Assembly (NCBI GenBank): GCA_964530165.1
Contig: CAZGYE010000007.1
Location: forward strand, 1 to 46,911
DNA length: 46,911 bases
Direction of reading: 5' to 3'
Origin: CAZGYE01 sp964530165
GTDB taxonomy: Bacteria; Planctomycetota; Planctomycetia; Planctomycetales; Planctomycetaceae
Shown here one piece after another: positions 1 through 8,642 of this stretch (the stretch's first letter is position 1; the number at the start of each line of letters is the position of its first letter). The notes below the pieces were generated by a model. That model worked only from the letters and a program-made list of their open reading frames with translations, made no database searches and had not been told where the DNA came from. The position numbers were made by a program, and so were the translations under genes.

Positions 1-2394
1 GATCCGCACCTGTCGGACACCGGCCGCCTGGTGCCAGCGCAGTTCCAGTTTGTCGTCGCGCCGAATGGTGCGCAAGCCGATCACCTCCTGCCAGATCAGG
101 ACGGCCAGCGGGGGCGTGGGACTTGATTTCACCACGAACTCTCTGAGCAAATCCCCCCCCACCTCCAACCGGTGCGAGTAAACGGCCTGCACAAAATAGC
201 GAACGATGGAGCCGTTGTGCACGATTTCCGTATCGAGGAAATGCCTGTCGGCACCCTCGTAGAGGGTTGTGTACGCTCCTTCGCCCTGGCCGGCGCCGGC
301 TCGTGTGAGCGATCGTGACACGAGATAACCGGTCGGCTGCTTGCCGGCTTCGGGCGCATCCCAGGTCAGGCTGCGGTAATTTCCCTTGACGTTCAAGGAC
401 AGATTCCTCGGCGTCTCTGGCGGATCGGGAGGCGTGTTCTGCAAGGCCCAAAGCGCCTCGCGACAGTCCGGACAGCGCTCCAGCAGAGCAAGGTAGCGAT
501 TGATGACTGGATCGTGGTTTTTGGAGGCGCCCGCAAACGTCCGGATTTCCTCAGCCTCTTGGCGAATGAGCGCCAATTGCTCCTGGACCGCTTGGGCCTC
601 GGCGGATGCCGGAGCGCTGCTTCCTAACTCCGCAAGCGTTCTCAGTGCTTTTTCGGCCGCGTAGAGACGGTTCTCGCCGAGGGCGTGTTTCCACTCTCGT
701 AATGCGTCGTCCTTGCGTTCCTGGATCTCTTCGGCCTGCCCGACCAACTGCTCCAGTCGGTCAACCGACTGCTGGAACTGCTGGTCCTGTGGGCGATAGG
801 GAAGCAGCTTCCGCGCCACATTCAACGCCTCGCGATGCTTGCGCTGTGAGAGAAATTCCTCACAAACTTGACGCAGTTGGTGATGTGCGTCGCGGCAATC
901 GGTCCAGTCCGTCAGCACGTCGAGGCAAAGCTGGGCCCGCCCGGAGAGATCCGCACCGTCTGGCACGTCGTTGAGCTTCCTCTGCCGTTGCTCAATCTGT
1001 TTCGTCAGTTCCTCCAACTTGGGCATTCCCTCTCGCGACAGATTGGGGGCGAGCTGCACCAATTGGGCGAGCTCGGCATGGGCGGTCGACCAGGCGCGGC
1101 CCGCGAGGCTGCGCTGGACGGAAGCGACCAGCGCGCGAATTTTCCCTGCCCGGGACAGCCGGGAGTCGATGTCCTCCGACGGGAGAATCTGCCCGGCAAG
1201 CCGGCAGGACTCTCGGGCCGTCTCGAAATCGCCTCGATCAAGCGACGTGTCGGCCAGCCGCAAAAGCTCCACGTACCGCTTGCCCTTCGCGAGAGGCAAC
1301 TGGCAGTGTTCGCAGACTTTGGCGTTTGCAGGGATCCGCTGTCGGCATTGGGGATTTTCGCACTTTCGACCCAGCGAACCGGCACAGTTCCAGCAGCGGC
1401 CGTTCTTAAGCGGGTTCCAGCAGTAGCAGCGGGTGCACTGAGTCTGCCCCTGCAACTGCAGCGTCACGGCCACCGGCTTGTTGATGTGAACGCCATTGGC
1501 GACGGCCCGCGCCATGATGCACTTGTTGACTGCGGCCGTCGACAACCCGAACTCCCGCACACCCACTTGCGCCAGCAGGACCTGCTGCGCACGAGAGATT
1601 TTGCTGCCGGCTAGAACCAAATCGACCCGTTCGACGAAGCGGTCGATCCGCTGGTTGAACAGCGCCCGGTCGTACTTCGCCTTCTCTTTCGCATTTTTCA
1701 AGTAGGTCAGGCATGCCTGCAGACTTTTCTCCCAGGCAACACACTCGCTGGTTTTGGGTAGGATTCTTGACCAGCGATCGAAAAGAAGCTCGGCCGTGGC
1801 CACGATTCTTGCCGGGGTCGTTCGTGCGGGAAGGTCAAGAAGTTCGTAGTAGGAGTTTCTGTCGAGAATCTTGAGCCAGCCGTTAATCTGCGACAACACC
1901 GTGCGGTCCATCGCCGGCGACTTGTACGGCAGTTTTGGGAGACCGGTCGCCGCCGTCTCTGCCGGCTCGACGGCGACGCCAAGTTTTTCAATCACCGCAT
2001 CGACGAGGCTGGCAGGGATTTTCTCGGCGGACGCGTGCTTGAACAGCAGCTCTCGCTGTTTTCGGGTCAAGCTGTTTCTGTCGGCGACGGCGATCCGTAC
2101 AAGCAAACCAATTTCGTCTTCCTGCTTTTCCCGTTTTTCAACTTGCGTCCACTCGATGTGCTTGACGTACGCTTCGAGCGCTTCGGGTTCGTCCAGCAGT
2201 TGTTCGAACTCCCGCACACGCTGGAGGTTCGACCGTGCCTCCTGTTGGTACAATGGGTTGATGGCCTGGGTGGTCCATTCCTTCTTTTTCTTCCTGATGA
2301 TGCTGCGCAGGCCATCGACCCCGTACGCCGAGACCGCCCCGGCTTCCAGACCGAGTAGTTCAAAGAAATCGATGCTGTTGTCGAACTCTGCCAC
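1..2394 (-). CDS. J-like / zinc-ribbon / fibronectin III protein, C-terminus cut by window edge
   Basis: About 798 codons are open to the window edge without a stop. The chosen start is a GTG at 2394, preceded by GGAG seven bases upstream. Residues about 9-80 begin DFFELLGLE and end in a helix resembling the last helices of a J domain. Residues about 180-246 (SYYELLDLP ... NAKEKAKYDRALF) are a second J-like segment. Neither has the HPD tripeptide that stimulates Hsp70. Residues about 320-364 carry nine cysteines, mostly in CxxC pairs, fitting a double zinc ribbon. A long helical region follows, then at least one fibronectin III domain from about residue 658, with PPETPRNLSL and a conserved TW. 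It lies 65 bp downstream of an Hsp70 gene and follows a GrpE-like gene, so a co-chaperone or client-recruiting role is inferred. It could also be a scaffold with no chaperone activity. Confidence 0.8.
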   Translation of the reverse strand, partial: MAEFDNSIDFFELLGLEAGAVSAYGVDGLRSIIRKKKKEWTTQAINPLYQQEARSNLQRVREFEQLLDEPEALEAYVKHIEWTQVEKREKQEDEIGLLVRIAVADRNSLTRKQRELLFKHASAEKIPASLVDAVIEKLGVAVEPAETAATGLPKLPYKSPAMDRTVLSQINGWLKILDRNSYYELLDLPARTTPARIVATAELLFDRWSRILPKTSECVAWEKSLQACLTYLKNAKEKAKYDRALFNQRIDRFVERVDLVLAGSKISRAQQVLLAQVGVREFGLSTAAVNKCIMARAVANGVHINKPVAVTLQLQGQTQCTRCYCWNPLKNGRCWNCAGSLGRKCENPQCRQRIPANAKVCEHCQLPLAKGKRYVELLRLADTSLDRGDFETARESCRLAGQILPSEDIDSRLSRAGKIRALVASVQRSLAGRAWSTAHAELAQLVQLAPNLSREGMPKLEELTKQIEQRQRKLNDVPDGADLSGRAQLCLDVLTDWTDCRDAHHQLRQVCEEFLSQRKHREALNVARKLLPYRPQDQQFQQSVDRLEQLVGQAEEIQERKDDALREWKHALGENRLYAAEKALRTLAELGSSAPASAEAQAVQEQLALIRQEAEEIRTFAGASKNHDPVINRYLALLERCPDCREALWALQNTPPDPPETPRNLSLNVKGNYRSLTWDAPEAGKQPTGYLVSRSLTRAGAGQGEGAYTTLYEGADRHFLDTEIVHNGSIVRYFVQAVYSHRLEVGGDLLREFVVKSSPTPPLAVLIWQEVIGLRTIRRDDKLELRWHQAAGVRQVRI

Positions 2395-2459
2395 GCGCAA
2401 CTCCGCATTCGAAACAATTCCGGGACAAAAGGGAGACTGTCCCCCTTTTGTCTTCGGGA

Positions 2460-4100
2460 TCAGCGGGCGTTGAGGACCGCCAGCTTGTCGCTTGCCTCCT
2501 GGACTTGTTCGCTGTCCATGACGCCGCTGCGAACAATGGTGACCTCGCATTCGCTGTCTGTGGAGACCTCACGTGCTGCAAGCGTCATGGTTCCGTCGGC
2601 GGCGTAGTTGAATGAAACCTTGATTTCGGAGCCTTTGGGAACACCGGGCGGCAGCTCGACGGATCCGCGGCCGATTTCCTTGCAGTCGGCCGGGTCGAGC
2701 GAATCGCCGTCGGCTTCCATCAACACCAGCTCGATCGTCGCTTGATTGGCCTCCGCGGTTCCGAACTGTCCGTCCGTGGGTCCGTAGACACAGGGGATCT
2801 CTGTGTTCCGGGCGATGAGCGGTGCGACGATTTCGGTCCCTTGGTCCCACGCCAGGATTCCGTAGGTGTGCGAAGCGACGTTCACACCGCTCTTGCCCGG
2901 CAAGGCGAGATAGAATTGACGATTGCGGACCTCCGATTCGTCCATCTCCTTTTCCAGCGCCTGTTGGAACGCCGCCTTGTCACCTTCGCCGGTTTGCGTG
3001 TTGTAACCGACCGACTCGGCCAGGTTGTCGATTTTCCGTTTGACCCCCCAAATAACGGCCCCTTTCGCCACGCATTCCGCCGGGTCGTGGATCTGAGACT
3101 CGATCTGGAACTCGCTGTCGACTCGGGCCTTGACCATCGGCATCAAGCTCGACCCGCCCACCAGCAGGATGCGATCAACGTGGCTATCACCCGTTTTCTC
3201 TTTCAAGTCCTCCAGCGTCTCCTTGGTGACTTGGATGGTCAGGTCCAACAGATCGGCGGTGATGTCTTCGAACTTTTCGCGAGTGACTTCGATACGCGAA
3301 TGGCTGCCCGCAAACGAAAACGTAAACGGATCCTTCATTTTCTGGGTGAGGCGTTTCTTGGTCGCTTCGGCCTTTGTCCGCAGCTCCTGATGAGCGTGCG
3401 GGTCGGTCAACGGATTCACGCCGTTTTCCTCTTCGAACGCGGCGGCCAGGAAGTTGATCAATCTGTCGTCCCAGTCCTTCCCGCCCAGCTCGTGATTGCC
3501 GCCCGTCACGAGAATCTTGACCCCGTCGGAATCGACGCGGATGACCGAAACGTCAAACGTCCCGCCGCCCAAGTCGTACACCAAGATGGTCTCTTCCTTT
3601 TCTCCGGCCACGACACCGTAGGACAAAGCGGCGGCAATGGGCTCGTTGACAATGTCCAGCACGTTCAAGCCGGCCATCGTGCCGGCGTTTTTCGTGGCAA
3701 CTCGCTGGGCCTCGTCGAAATACGCCGGGACCGTGATCACCACGTCCTTGATCTCTTCCTCGCGGTTCTGCTGGGCCTTTTCGACCAGACCTTTCAGGAT
3801 GATCGCGGAGATCTCTTCCGGCTCGTACTGTTTGCCGTCGTACTCGAATAGGAACTCATCTTTGCGTCCCATGAAACGCTTGATGAATTGAACCACATTC
3901 TCCGGTTCGATCTCGGCCATGTTCTTGGCTTCAATGCCGACCACGACATTCTCCGGACTCTCGAAATAAACGGCCGAGGGCGTGGTCGGCTCGTTAATGT
4001 CGTTGGGCACAATGACCGCGCGATCGAATTCGTCGATGTGGGCAACTGCGGAATACGTCGTGCCCAGATCGATGCCAAACACTTTTGTCAGATCTGCCAT
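2460..4100 (-). CDS. Hsp70 (DnaK-like) chaperone lacking the C-terminal lid
   Basis: A 546-residue Hsp70-family ATPase. The ATG at 4100 is preferred over an upstream in-frame codon because GGGAG sits just before it and the protein then begins MADLTKVFG. Visible signatures are phosphate loop 1 (GIDLGTTYSAV), phosphate loop 2 (YDLGGGTFDVSVI) and the adenosine motif (LLVGGSSLMP). The beta substrate-binding domain follows, with VELPPGVPKG and a glycine-rich strand region. The usual interdomain linker DLLLLDVTPLSLG is absent; a linker of about 50 residues rich in E, K and D replaces it. The protein ends just after the beta domain, so the helical lid (roughly the last 100 residues of DnaK) is missing. 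It lies 67 bp downstream of a GrpE-like gene and upstream of a J-like/zinc-ribbon gene. It is probably a specialised paralogue and not the housekeeping DnaK. Confidence 0.93.
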   Translation of the reverse strand: MADLTKVFGIDLGTTYSAVAHIDEFDRAVIVPNDINEPTTPSAVYFESPENVVVGIEAKNMAEIEPENVVQFIKRFMGRKDEFLFEYDGKQYEPEEISAIILKGLVEKAQQNREEEIKDVVITVPAYFDEAQRVATKNAGTMAGLNVLDIVNEPIAAALSYGVVAGEKEETILVYDLGGGTFDVSVIRVDSDGVKILVTGGNHELGGKDWDDRLINFLAAAFEEENGVNPLTDPHAHQELRTKAEATKKRLTQKMKDPFTFSFAGSHSRIEVTREKFEDITADLLDLTIQVTKETLEDLKEKTGDSHVDRILLVGGSSLMPMVKARVDSEFQIESQIHDPAECVAKGAVIWGVKRKIDNLAESVGYNTQTGEGDKAAFQQALEKEMDESEVRNRQFYLALPGKSGVNVASHTYGILAWDQGTEIVAPLIARNTEIPCVYGPTDGQFGTAEANQATIELVLMEADGDSLDPADCKEIGRGSVELPPGVPKGSEIKVSFNYAADGTMTLAAREVSTDSECEVTIVRSGVMDSEQVQEASDKLAVLNAR

Positions 4101-4167
4101 TCGTGGTTCTCCCTTGAGTCCGCTCTCCCGGCCACCCGCCACACGGACTGCGACCGGTTGCAACCAG

Positions 4168-5115
4168 TCACTCTTCGGCCGGTTTGTACTTGTAGACGGT
4201 CACTTGCTCTCTGCGAACGATGGAATCCGGAGTTCGGAAACCGATCAAACCGACTTTGGCGATTCTTTTGTCATCACCTTGGGCGTCAGTGGGCTCGGTT
4301 CCCACACATTGTTGCGACGCGGGATCGTAGTATTCGGTCTCGCTGCGGTACGGCTCGACGTCGTACTTGTAGAGGATGTCGAGCAACATCTGGCCGACAA
4401 CGTCCACGGCTTTCGCCGCTGCACGGTAAGCACTCGCCGATTCCTGCTCCCGAATGCGCTCGACTTCCTTGGCAACGACGTCGTGCGAGAAAATGACGTC
4501 CTTCAGCAGAGGCAACATTTCCTGCCGGACGAAATTCTGCTTGTATCCCTGCATTTCGTCGTGCAGGTGCTCGAAAGCTTTTGCCTGAACGTCATCCAAA
4601 TGAATGCGCGAGTCGAACAGCCGGCCGAGCTCCTCTTGTCTTGCTGAAATGTCTTTGAGGCCCCCCAGCGCCTCGTTGATTTCCGCCGAGGTCTCACCGG
4701 ATGCACTGTCGGCCTCCATCCGCGAGATGAGTGCAGAAGTCAGCTCGGCTTGACGGGTCGCGAATCCCTTGAGGATCTCGGCAACGTTGTCAATCTGAGA
4801 GCAAAAATCCGAGACGTCATCGGCCCCAGAGACGACCGCCTGAGTTTCGGTCGGCTGGACCTCTCCATCGGCCGCCTCGGCAGACCGCTGGGAATCCGCC
4901 ACCTCGCTCGCGGAACCGTCCGAAACAGGGGCGTCTACGGAGACGGGTTGCTCTCCGCCTCGGACGGATGCTGCCGTGGAAACTTTTTCGTTCATTGCAA
5001 CCCCCAACGCGCGGGTTTCTGTCGGCAGACCGGTTGACGCCGCCGCCGTCTCAGCCGGCTCGGCACCGATCGAATCTTTGATCGAATCTTTCAGGAACTC
5101 AATGATTTTCTTCAT
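4168..5115 (-). CDS. GrpE-like nucleotide exchange factor with long N-terminal extension
   Basis: 315 residues. The first ~130 are low-complexity, rich in A, E and S, and not conserved in appearance. Residues ~150-240 form a long predicted helix or coiled coil with EMLPLLKDVIFSHDVV, similar to the dimer helix of GrpE. The last ~80 residues resemble the GrpE beta head: a Y/D-P segment, then KVGLIGFRTPDSIVRREQVTVYKYKP, which matches the GrpE pattern of G-Y/F-x-n-R-x-A-x-V-x-V. In Hsp70 systems this protein releases ADP from the ATPase. It is the first gene of the chaperone-like operon and is immediately followed by the Hsp70. Assignment rests on domain pattern and operon context; overall identity to GrpE looks low. 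The ribosome-binding site is weak. Confidence 0.72.
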   Translation of the reverse strand: MKKIIEFLKDSIKDSIGAEPAETAAASTGLPTETRALGVAMNEKVSTAASVRGGEQPVSVDAPVSDGSASEVADSQRSAEAADGEVQPTETQAVVSGADDVSDFCSQIDNVAEILKGFATRQAELTSALISRMEADSASGETSAEINEALGGLKDISARQEELGRLFDSRIHLDDVQAKAFEHLHDEMQGYKQNFVRQEMLPLLKDVIFSHDVVAKEVERIREQESASAYRAAAKAVDVVGQMLLDILYKYDVEPYRSETEYYDPASQQCVGTEPTDAQGDDKRIAKVGLIGFRTPDSIVRREQVTVYKYKPAEE

Positions 5116-5146
5116 GCCAAGTGCAAACCTATTCCCGCGTCAGGCC

Positions 5147-6496
5147 TCAGACGAGCCGCCAGGGGGAGCGGTACTCATACATCAGCAGATCGTTGGCCTG
5201 GGGATCGTTGACCACCTGCTCTTTCTTGGAATCCCACACCAGGTAACGGCCGCGGTGCAAAGCGATCCTCGCCAGAAGCGTGGCGGAGGTCGAACGGTGC
5301 CCCACCGACACCGGACAATTGGTCGGCTTGCGGCTCTTCACACAGTCGAGGAAGTTTCGCACATGGTTGGCCGTGGCGTTCTTGCCTTTGACCTTGAGAG
5401 GTTCCCGGGCGATCCGTGTGGCACGGCCCTGTTCGCGGTTCTCTTTGCGAAAGAGCGGACTCAGCGCGGGAAGCTCTCTGGTGCGGGTCTTTTCCGGAAT
5501 GATCTCGAAGCCGCTATAGCCGGTCAGCAGCGTGCCCTTGGTCCCGCGGAACTCGACGTGTGCTCCGGTGGGGTTGCCCGGACACCTGTTGGCGTTGTAC
5601 TGCGACATGGTCACCAGAGCGTTCTCATATTCCCAGACGACTTCCATGGTGTCGGGGATTTCCCGGTTGTCCCGGATGGCAAAGTTGCCCCCGCTGGCAA
5701 AGACGCCTTTGGGGGCCTCCTGGCCCAGGGCCCACTGGATCATGTCCACGAAGTGGGTCCCGAAGTTGGTGAGCTGGCCGCCGGAGTAGTCCCAGAACCA
5801 ACGGAACTTGTACGGGCAGCGGTTGGGGTTGTAAGGCACCTTCGGAGCAGGCCCCAGCCACATGTTCCAGTCCAGCCCGGCCGGCGGATCGCAGTCGCTG
5901 GGGTTGCCGATCCCCATGGGCCACTCGTTTCGCAGATGGTAGCACTTGGCCACGGTCACCTGACCAATGGCTCCGTCGCGGATCAGCTCAACCGCCTGTT
6001 GACAGCAGGGATCGGAACGACGGTGGGTGCCGATCTGGTTCACGCGGCCCGTCTCTTCGGCCACAGTGACCATCTTCCGCCCCTCGGCGATGGTCCGGCT
6101 GAGAGGCTTCTCCTGATAGACGTCCTTCCCGGCCCGGCAGGCGTCCACGAACTGTAGGGCGTGCCAGTGGTCGGGAGTCGCGATGACGACGGCGTCTACA
6201 TCCTTTTGTTCCAGGAGCTTGCGGTAGTCGCCGTACAGGCGGGGCTTGCCGCCCACCTTCTGACTGGCGAATTGCAGATGCGGTTCGTACACGTCGCACA
6301 AGGCCACGATCTGAGCGTCCTGGTTCCCCAGCAAGGCGTCGATGAGCTGGTCGCCGCGATTGCCAACCCCGATCACCCCCAAGCGGATCCGCTCGTTGGC
6401 TCCGAGAACCGTCTTGCCGACGCTGGTACAGGCCACTGCCGCACCGAAAGCCGCAGCTCCTTTGGTAAACTCCCGCCGGTTCATTTTGCCGATCAT
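5147..6496 (-). CDS. Gfo/Idh/MocA family oxidoreductase, exported via Tat-type leader
   Basis: 449 residues from an ATG at 6496, which has GGAGGAA nine bases upstream. The N-terminus NRREFTKGAAAFGAAVACT is a twin-arginine-like leader, so the protein probably acts outside the cytoplasm. A Rossmann fold starts at LGVIGVGNRG, and the family EKP motif is present (QEKPLSRTIAEGRKMV), followed by the C-terminal alpha/beta domain with HWHA and YSGGQLTNFGTHFVDM. Members use NAD(P) to oxidise or reduce sugars or their derivatives; planctomycete genomes carry many secreted copies and the substrate cannot be read from sequence. It is transcribed divergently from the sugar phosphorylase. Confidence 0.93.
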   Translation of the reverse strand: MIGKMNRREFTKGAAAFGAAVACTSVGKTVLGANERIRLGVIGVGNRGDQLIDALLGNQDAQIVALCDVYEPHLQFASQKVGGKPRLYGDYRKLLEQKDVDAVVIATPDHWHALQFVDACRAGKDVYQEKPLSRTIAEGRKMVTVAEETGRVNQIGTHRRSDPCCQQAVELIRDGAIGQVTVAKCYHLRNEWPMGIGNPSDCDPPAGLDWNMWLGPAPKVPYNPNRCPYKFRWFWDYSGGQLTNFGTHFVDMIQWALGQEAPKGVFASGGNFAIRDNREIPDTMEVVWEYENALVTMSQYNANRCPGNPTGAHVEFRGTKGTLLTGYSGFEIIPEKTRTRELPALSPLFRKENREQGRATRIAREPLKVKGKNATANHVRNFLDCVKSRKPTNCPVSVGHRSTSATLLARIALHRGRYLVWDSKKEQVVNDPQANDLLMYEYRSPWRLV

Positions 6497-6543
6497 GTCT
6501 CTATTCCTCCGCAAGGTTGCGTCTGTTCCAATGACGATGCGCG

Positions 6544-6571
6544 TTGCTTCACAACACGCACTCTTTATGAT
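6544..6571 (+). promoter_or_regulatory. Candidate promoter for sugar phosphorylase
   Basis: TTGCTT, a 16-base spacer and TATGATAC lie about 80 bases upstream of the phosphorylase start, in the divergent region. The same arrangement (TTG-type -35, 16-base spacer, TATGAT) occurs before two other genes in the window. Confidence 0.5.
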
Positions 6572-6649
6572 ACCCATGACACCATTTTGAAGAAACCAAG
6601 GCAGTAAAGGAACAGCAACAAGGGAGGGGATGTTCCCATAAGAAAGCCC

Positions 6650-8419
6650 GTGTCGTTCACCGCTGAGTTTCGCCGCCGGATGTTGAAACATCTGACCCAC
6701 CTGTACGGCAGCGATGCGGCTCGTTGCTTCCAGCAAATCGCGGAATTGGCCGGCCGTCACGATCTACCGGTCCGTGAGCCGGCCGGTGATCTCTGGAACG
6801 AGCGCGACGTGGTGCTGATTACTTACGGTGATCAGATCCGCCGGTCGGACGTCTCGCCGCTCAAGGCGCTGGCGGCCTTCCTGCGGGGCAACCGGCTGTG
6901 CGAGCTGATCAACACCGTTCACATCTTGCCGTTTTGCCCCTACTCGTCGGACGACGGATTCTCCGTCATCGACTATCGGCAGGTCGACCCGCAGCTCGGG
7001 ACGTGGGACGACGTGGCGGAGCTGGGCCGATCGTGCTCGCTGATGTTCGATCTCGTGCTGAACCACTGCTCGCGGCGAAGCAATTGGTTCGAGCAATACC
7101 TCTCTGGACGCGAACCTTACGACGGTTACTTCATCGAAGTTGATCCGGCAACGGACCTTTCCGGTGTCACGCGGCCTCGCAGCACGCCGCTGTTGACGCC
7201 GTTGGAAACCAGCCGAGGCACGCGGCACGTTTGGACGACCTTCAGCGACGATCAGATCGATCTGAACTTTGCCAATCCGCGTGTGCTCATCGAGATGCTC
7301 GACGTGCTGTTGCTCTATGTGGCCCGGGGCGCCCGCATCATTCGTCTCGACGCGATCGCCTATTTGTGGAAGAAGATCGGCACCTCGTGCATCCATCTGC
7401 CGGAGACTCACACGGTCGTCAAGCTGATGCGGGATCTGCTGGACGAACTCGCGCCGGGAACAATTTTGCTCACCGAGACGAACGTGCCGCACGCGGAAAA
7501 CGTCAGTTATTTCGGCGCGGGCGACGAGGCGCAGATGGTTTACCAGTTCAGTCTGGCGCCCTTGCTGCTCGACGCGTTCTTGACCGGTGACGCCGGCCCG
7601 TTCACCGAATGGCTGGCCAGCCTTGAGACAACTCGGCCGGGAAGGACCTTTTTCAACTTCACCGCTTCACACGACGGTATCGGTGTGCGGCCGCTGGAGG
7701 GGCTTGTCAGTAACGATCGCCTCGCGGGGCTGGTCGACGCGGTTCACAAACGGGGCGGGCTGGTAAGCACCCGGCGCAATTCCGACGGCGGGATGAGCCC
7801 CTACGAGTTGAACATCACCTATTTCTCGGCACTCGGCGAACCGGATGGACTCTCTGCCGAGCTGCACGCCCGGCGATTTCTTACGTCGCAGGCCGTCATG
7901 CTGGCCTTGCAGGGAATTCCCGGCATCTACTTCCACAGCCTCGTCGGGACGCCGAACGACAACGAGGGTGTCAAACGGACGGGCCGATCTCGCACAATCA
8001 ACCGGCGGAAATTCCGCGATGAGGAATTGCGGCGGATTCTACACGATGAGCATTCGGCGCAGCGGCTCGTTTTCGACGGGTACCGCCGGTTGCTGGCGAC
8101 CCGCATCGGCCAATCGGCATTCCATCCCGACGCCGGCCAGGATGTCGTCGACCTCGGTAATTCCGCCCTGATTGCCTTTCGGCGCACAAGCCTTGACGGC
8201 CGTCAAACTGTCGTCGACGGCCGTCAAACCGTCGTCGACGGCCGTCACACTGTTCTGGTGCTCGCCAATGTGTCCGACCAAACGGTCTGCGTCGACTTGT
8301 CGGCGTTGGATGGTTTCCACGTCGCGGTCGAGTTGATCACCGGCCAGTCCGTCACTGGAAGCAGCTTCCAATTGGCCCCTTTTGCCAGCGCCTGGCTGAG
8401 TTCGGCCATTGATGGATGA
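6650..8419 (+). CDS. GH13_18 sugar phosphorylase (sucrose / glucosylglycerate phosphorylase family)
   Basis: 589 residues, the normal length for the family. It splits an alpha-glucoside with phosphate to give glucose 1-phosphate, or runs in reverse. The GH13 nucleophile aspartate is in IRLDAIAYLWK, the acid/base glutamate in LLTETNVPH and the stabilising aspartate in FTASHDGIGVRP. The stretch GTSCIHLPETH resembles glucosylglycerate phosphorylases (YcjM type) more than classical sucrose phosphorylase, but substrate is not proven. The GTG start has a purine-rich GGGAGGGG about 18 bases upstream; no other in-frame start fits. The C-terminal domain holds three tandem 21-bp units. A GT4 glycosyltransferase follows 223 bp downstream, suggesting one pathway for a glucosylated solute. 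Confidence 0.92.
   Translation: MSFTAEFRRRMLKHLTHLYGSDAARCFQQIAELAGRHDLPVREPAGDLWNERDVVLITYGDQIRRSDVSPLKALAAFLRGNRLCELINTVHILPFCPYSSDDGFSVIDYRQVDPQLGTWDDVAELGRSCSLMFDLVLNHCSRRSNWFEQYLSGREPYDGYFIEVDPATDLSGVTRPRSTPLLTPLETSRGTRHVWTTFSDDQIDLNFANPRVLIEMLDVLLLYVARGARIIRLDAIAYLWKKIGTSCIHLPETHTVVKLMRDLLDELAPGTILLTETNVPHAENVSYFGAGDEAQMVYQFSLAPLLLDAFLTGDAGPFTEWLASLETTRPGRTFFNFTASHDGIGVRPLEGLVSNDRLAGLVDAVHKRGGLVSTRRNSDGGMSPYELNITYFSALGEPDGLSAELHARRFLTSQAVMLALQGIPGIYFHSLVGTPNDNEGVKRTGRSRTINRRKFRDEELRRILHDEHSAQRLVFDGYRRLLATRIGQSAFHPDAGQDVVDLGNSALIAFRRTSLDGRQTVVDGRQTVVDGRHTVLVLANVSDQTVCVDLSALDGFHVAVELITGQSVTGSSFQLAPFASAWLSSAIDG
8195..8257 (+). repeat. Three tandem 21-bp palindromic units inside the phosphorylase gene
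   Basis: Units start at 8195, 8216 and 8237 and each begins with the perfect palindrome GACGGCCGTC. They add D-G-R-Q-T-V-V repeats to the C-terminal beta domain without breaking the frame. The third copy has diverged. Confidence 0.85.
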
Positions 8420-8518
8420 TCGTTGCGGCCGAATTCACGCCAAACGATCTATGCAACTTGGCTCGTTTGCGTCAAACTATCTGTGAGAGCACTTCGCGTT
8501 TGGTTGTTCCGGCGAGTG

Positions 8519-8561
8519 GGGGACGTGAGTCCCCTGATCACAACAGTGGGCTGACGCCCAC
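8519..8561. repeat. Pair of short hairpins between phosphorylase and glycosyltransferase genes
   Basis: Two hairpins with 6-base stems and 4-base loops: GGGGAC-GTGA-GTCCCC (8519-8534) and GTGGGC-TGAC-GCCCAC (8546-8561). No U-run follows, so they look more like dispersed palindromic elements than an intrinsic terminator. The rest of the 223-base gap holds nothing recognisable. Confidence 0.55.
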
Positions 8562-8642
8562 CTCGCGCCATACCGGAATGTGCGACTGTGAAACGGTCTC
8601 GCTGTTCGTTTCAGAATTGAAGTGGCAGACGGAGGGGCGGCA

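Noticed and set aside
2742..3851. Plus-strand open frame of 369 codons
   Set aside because: It is the complement shadow of the Hsp70 gene, whose motifs are unambiguous on the minus strand.
4976..6157. Plus-strand open frame of 393 codons
   Set aside because: It is antisense to the Gfo/Idh/MocA gene and the start of the GrpE-like gene.
8519..8561. Intrinsic terminator after the phosphorylase
   Set aside because: The hairpin stems are short and no T-run follows; they fit dispersed palindromes better.
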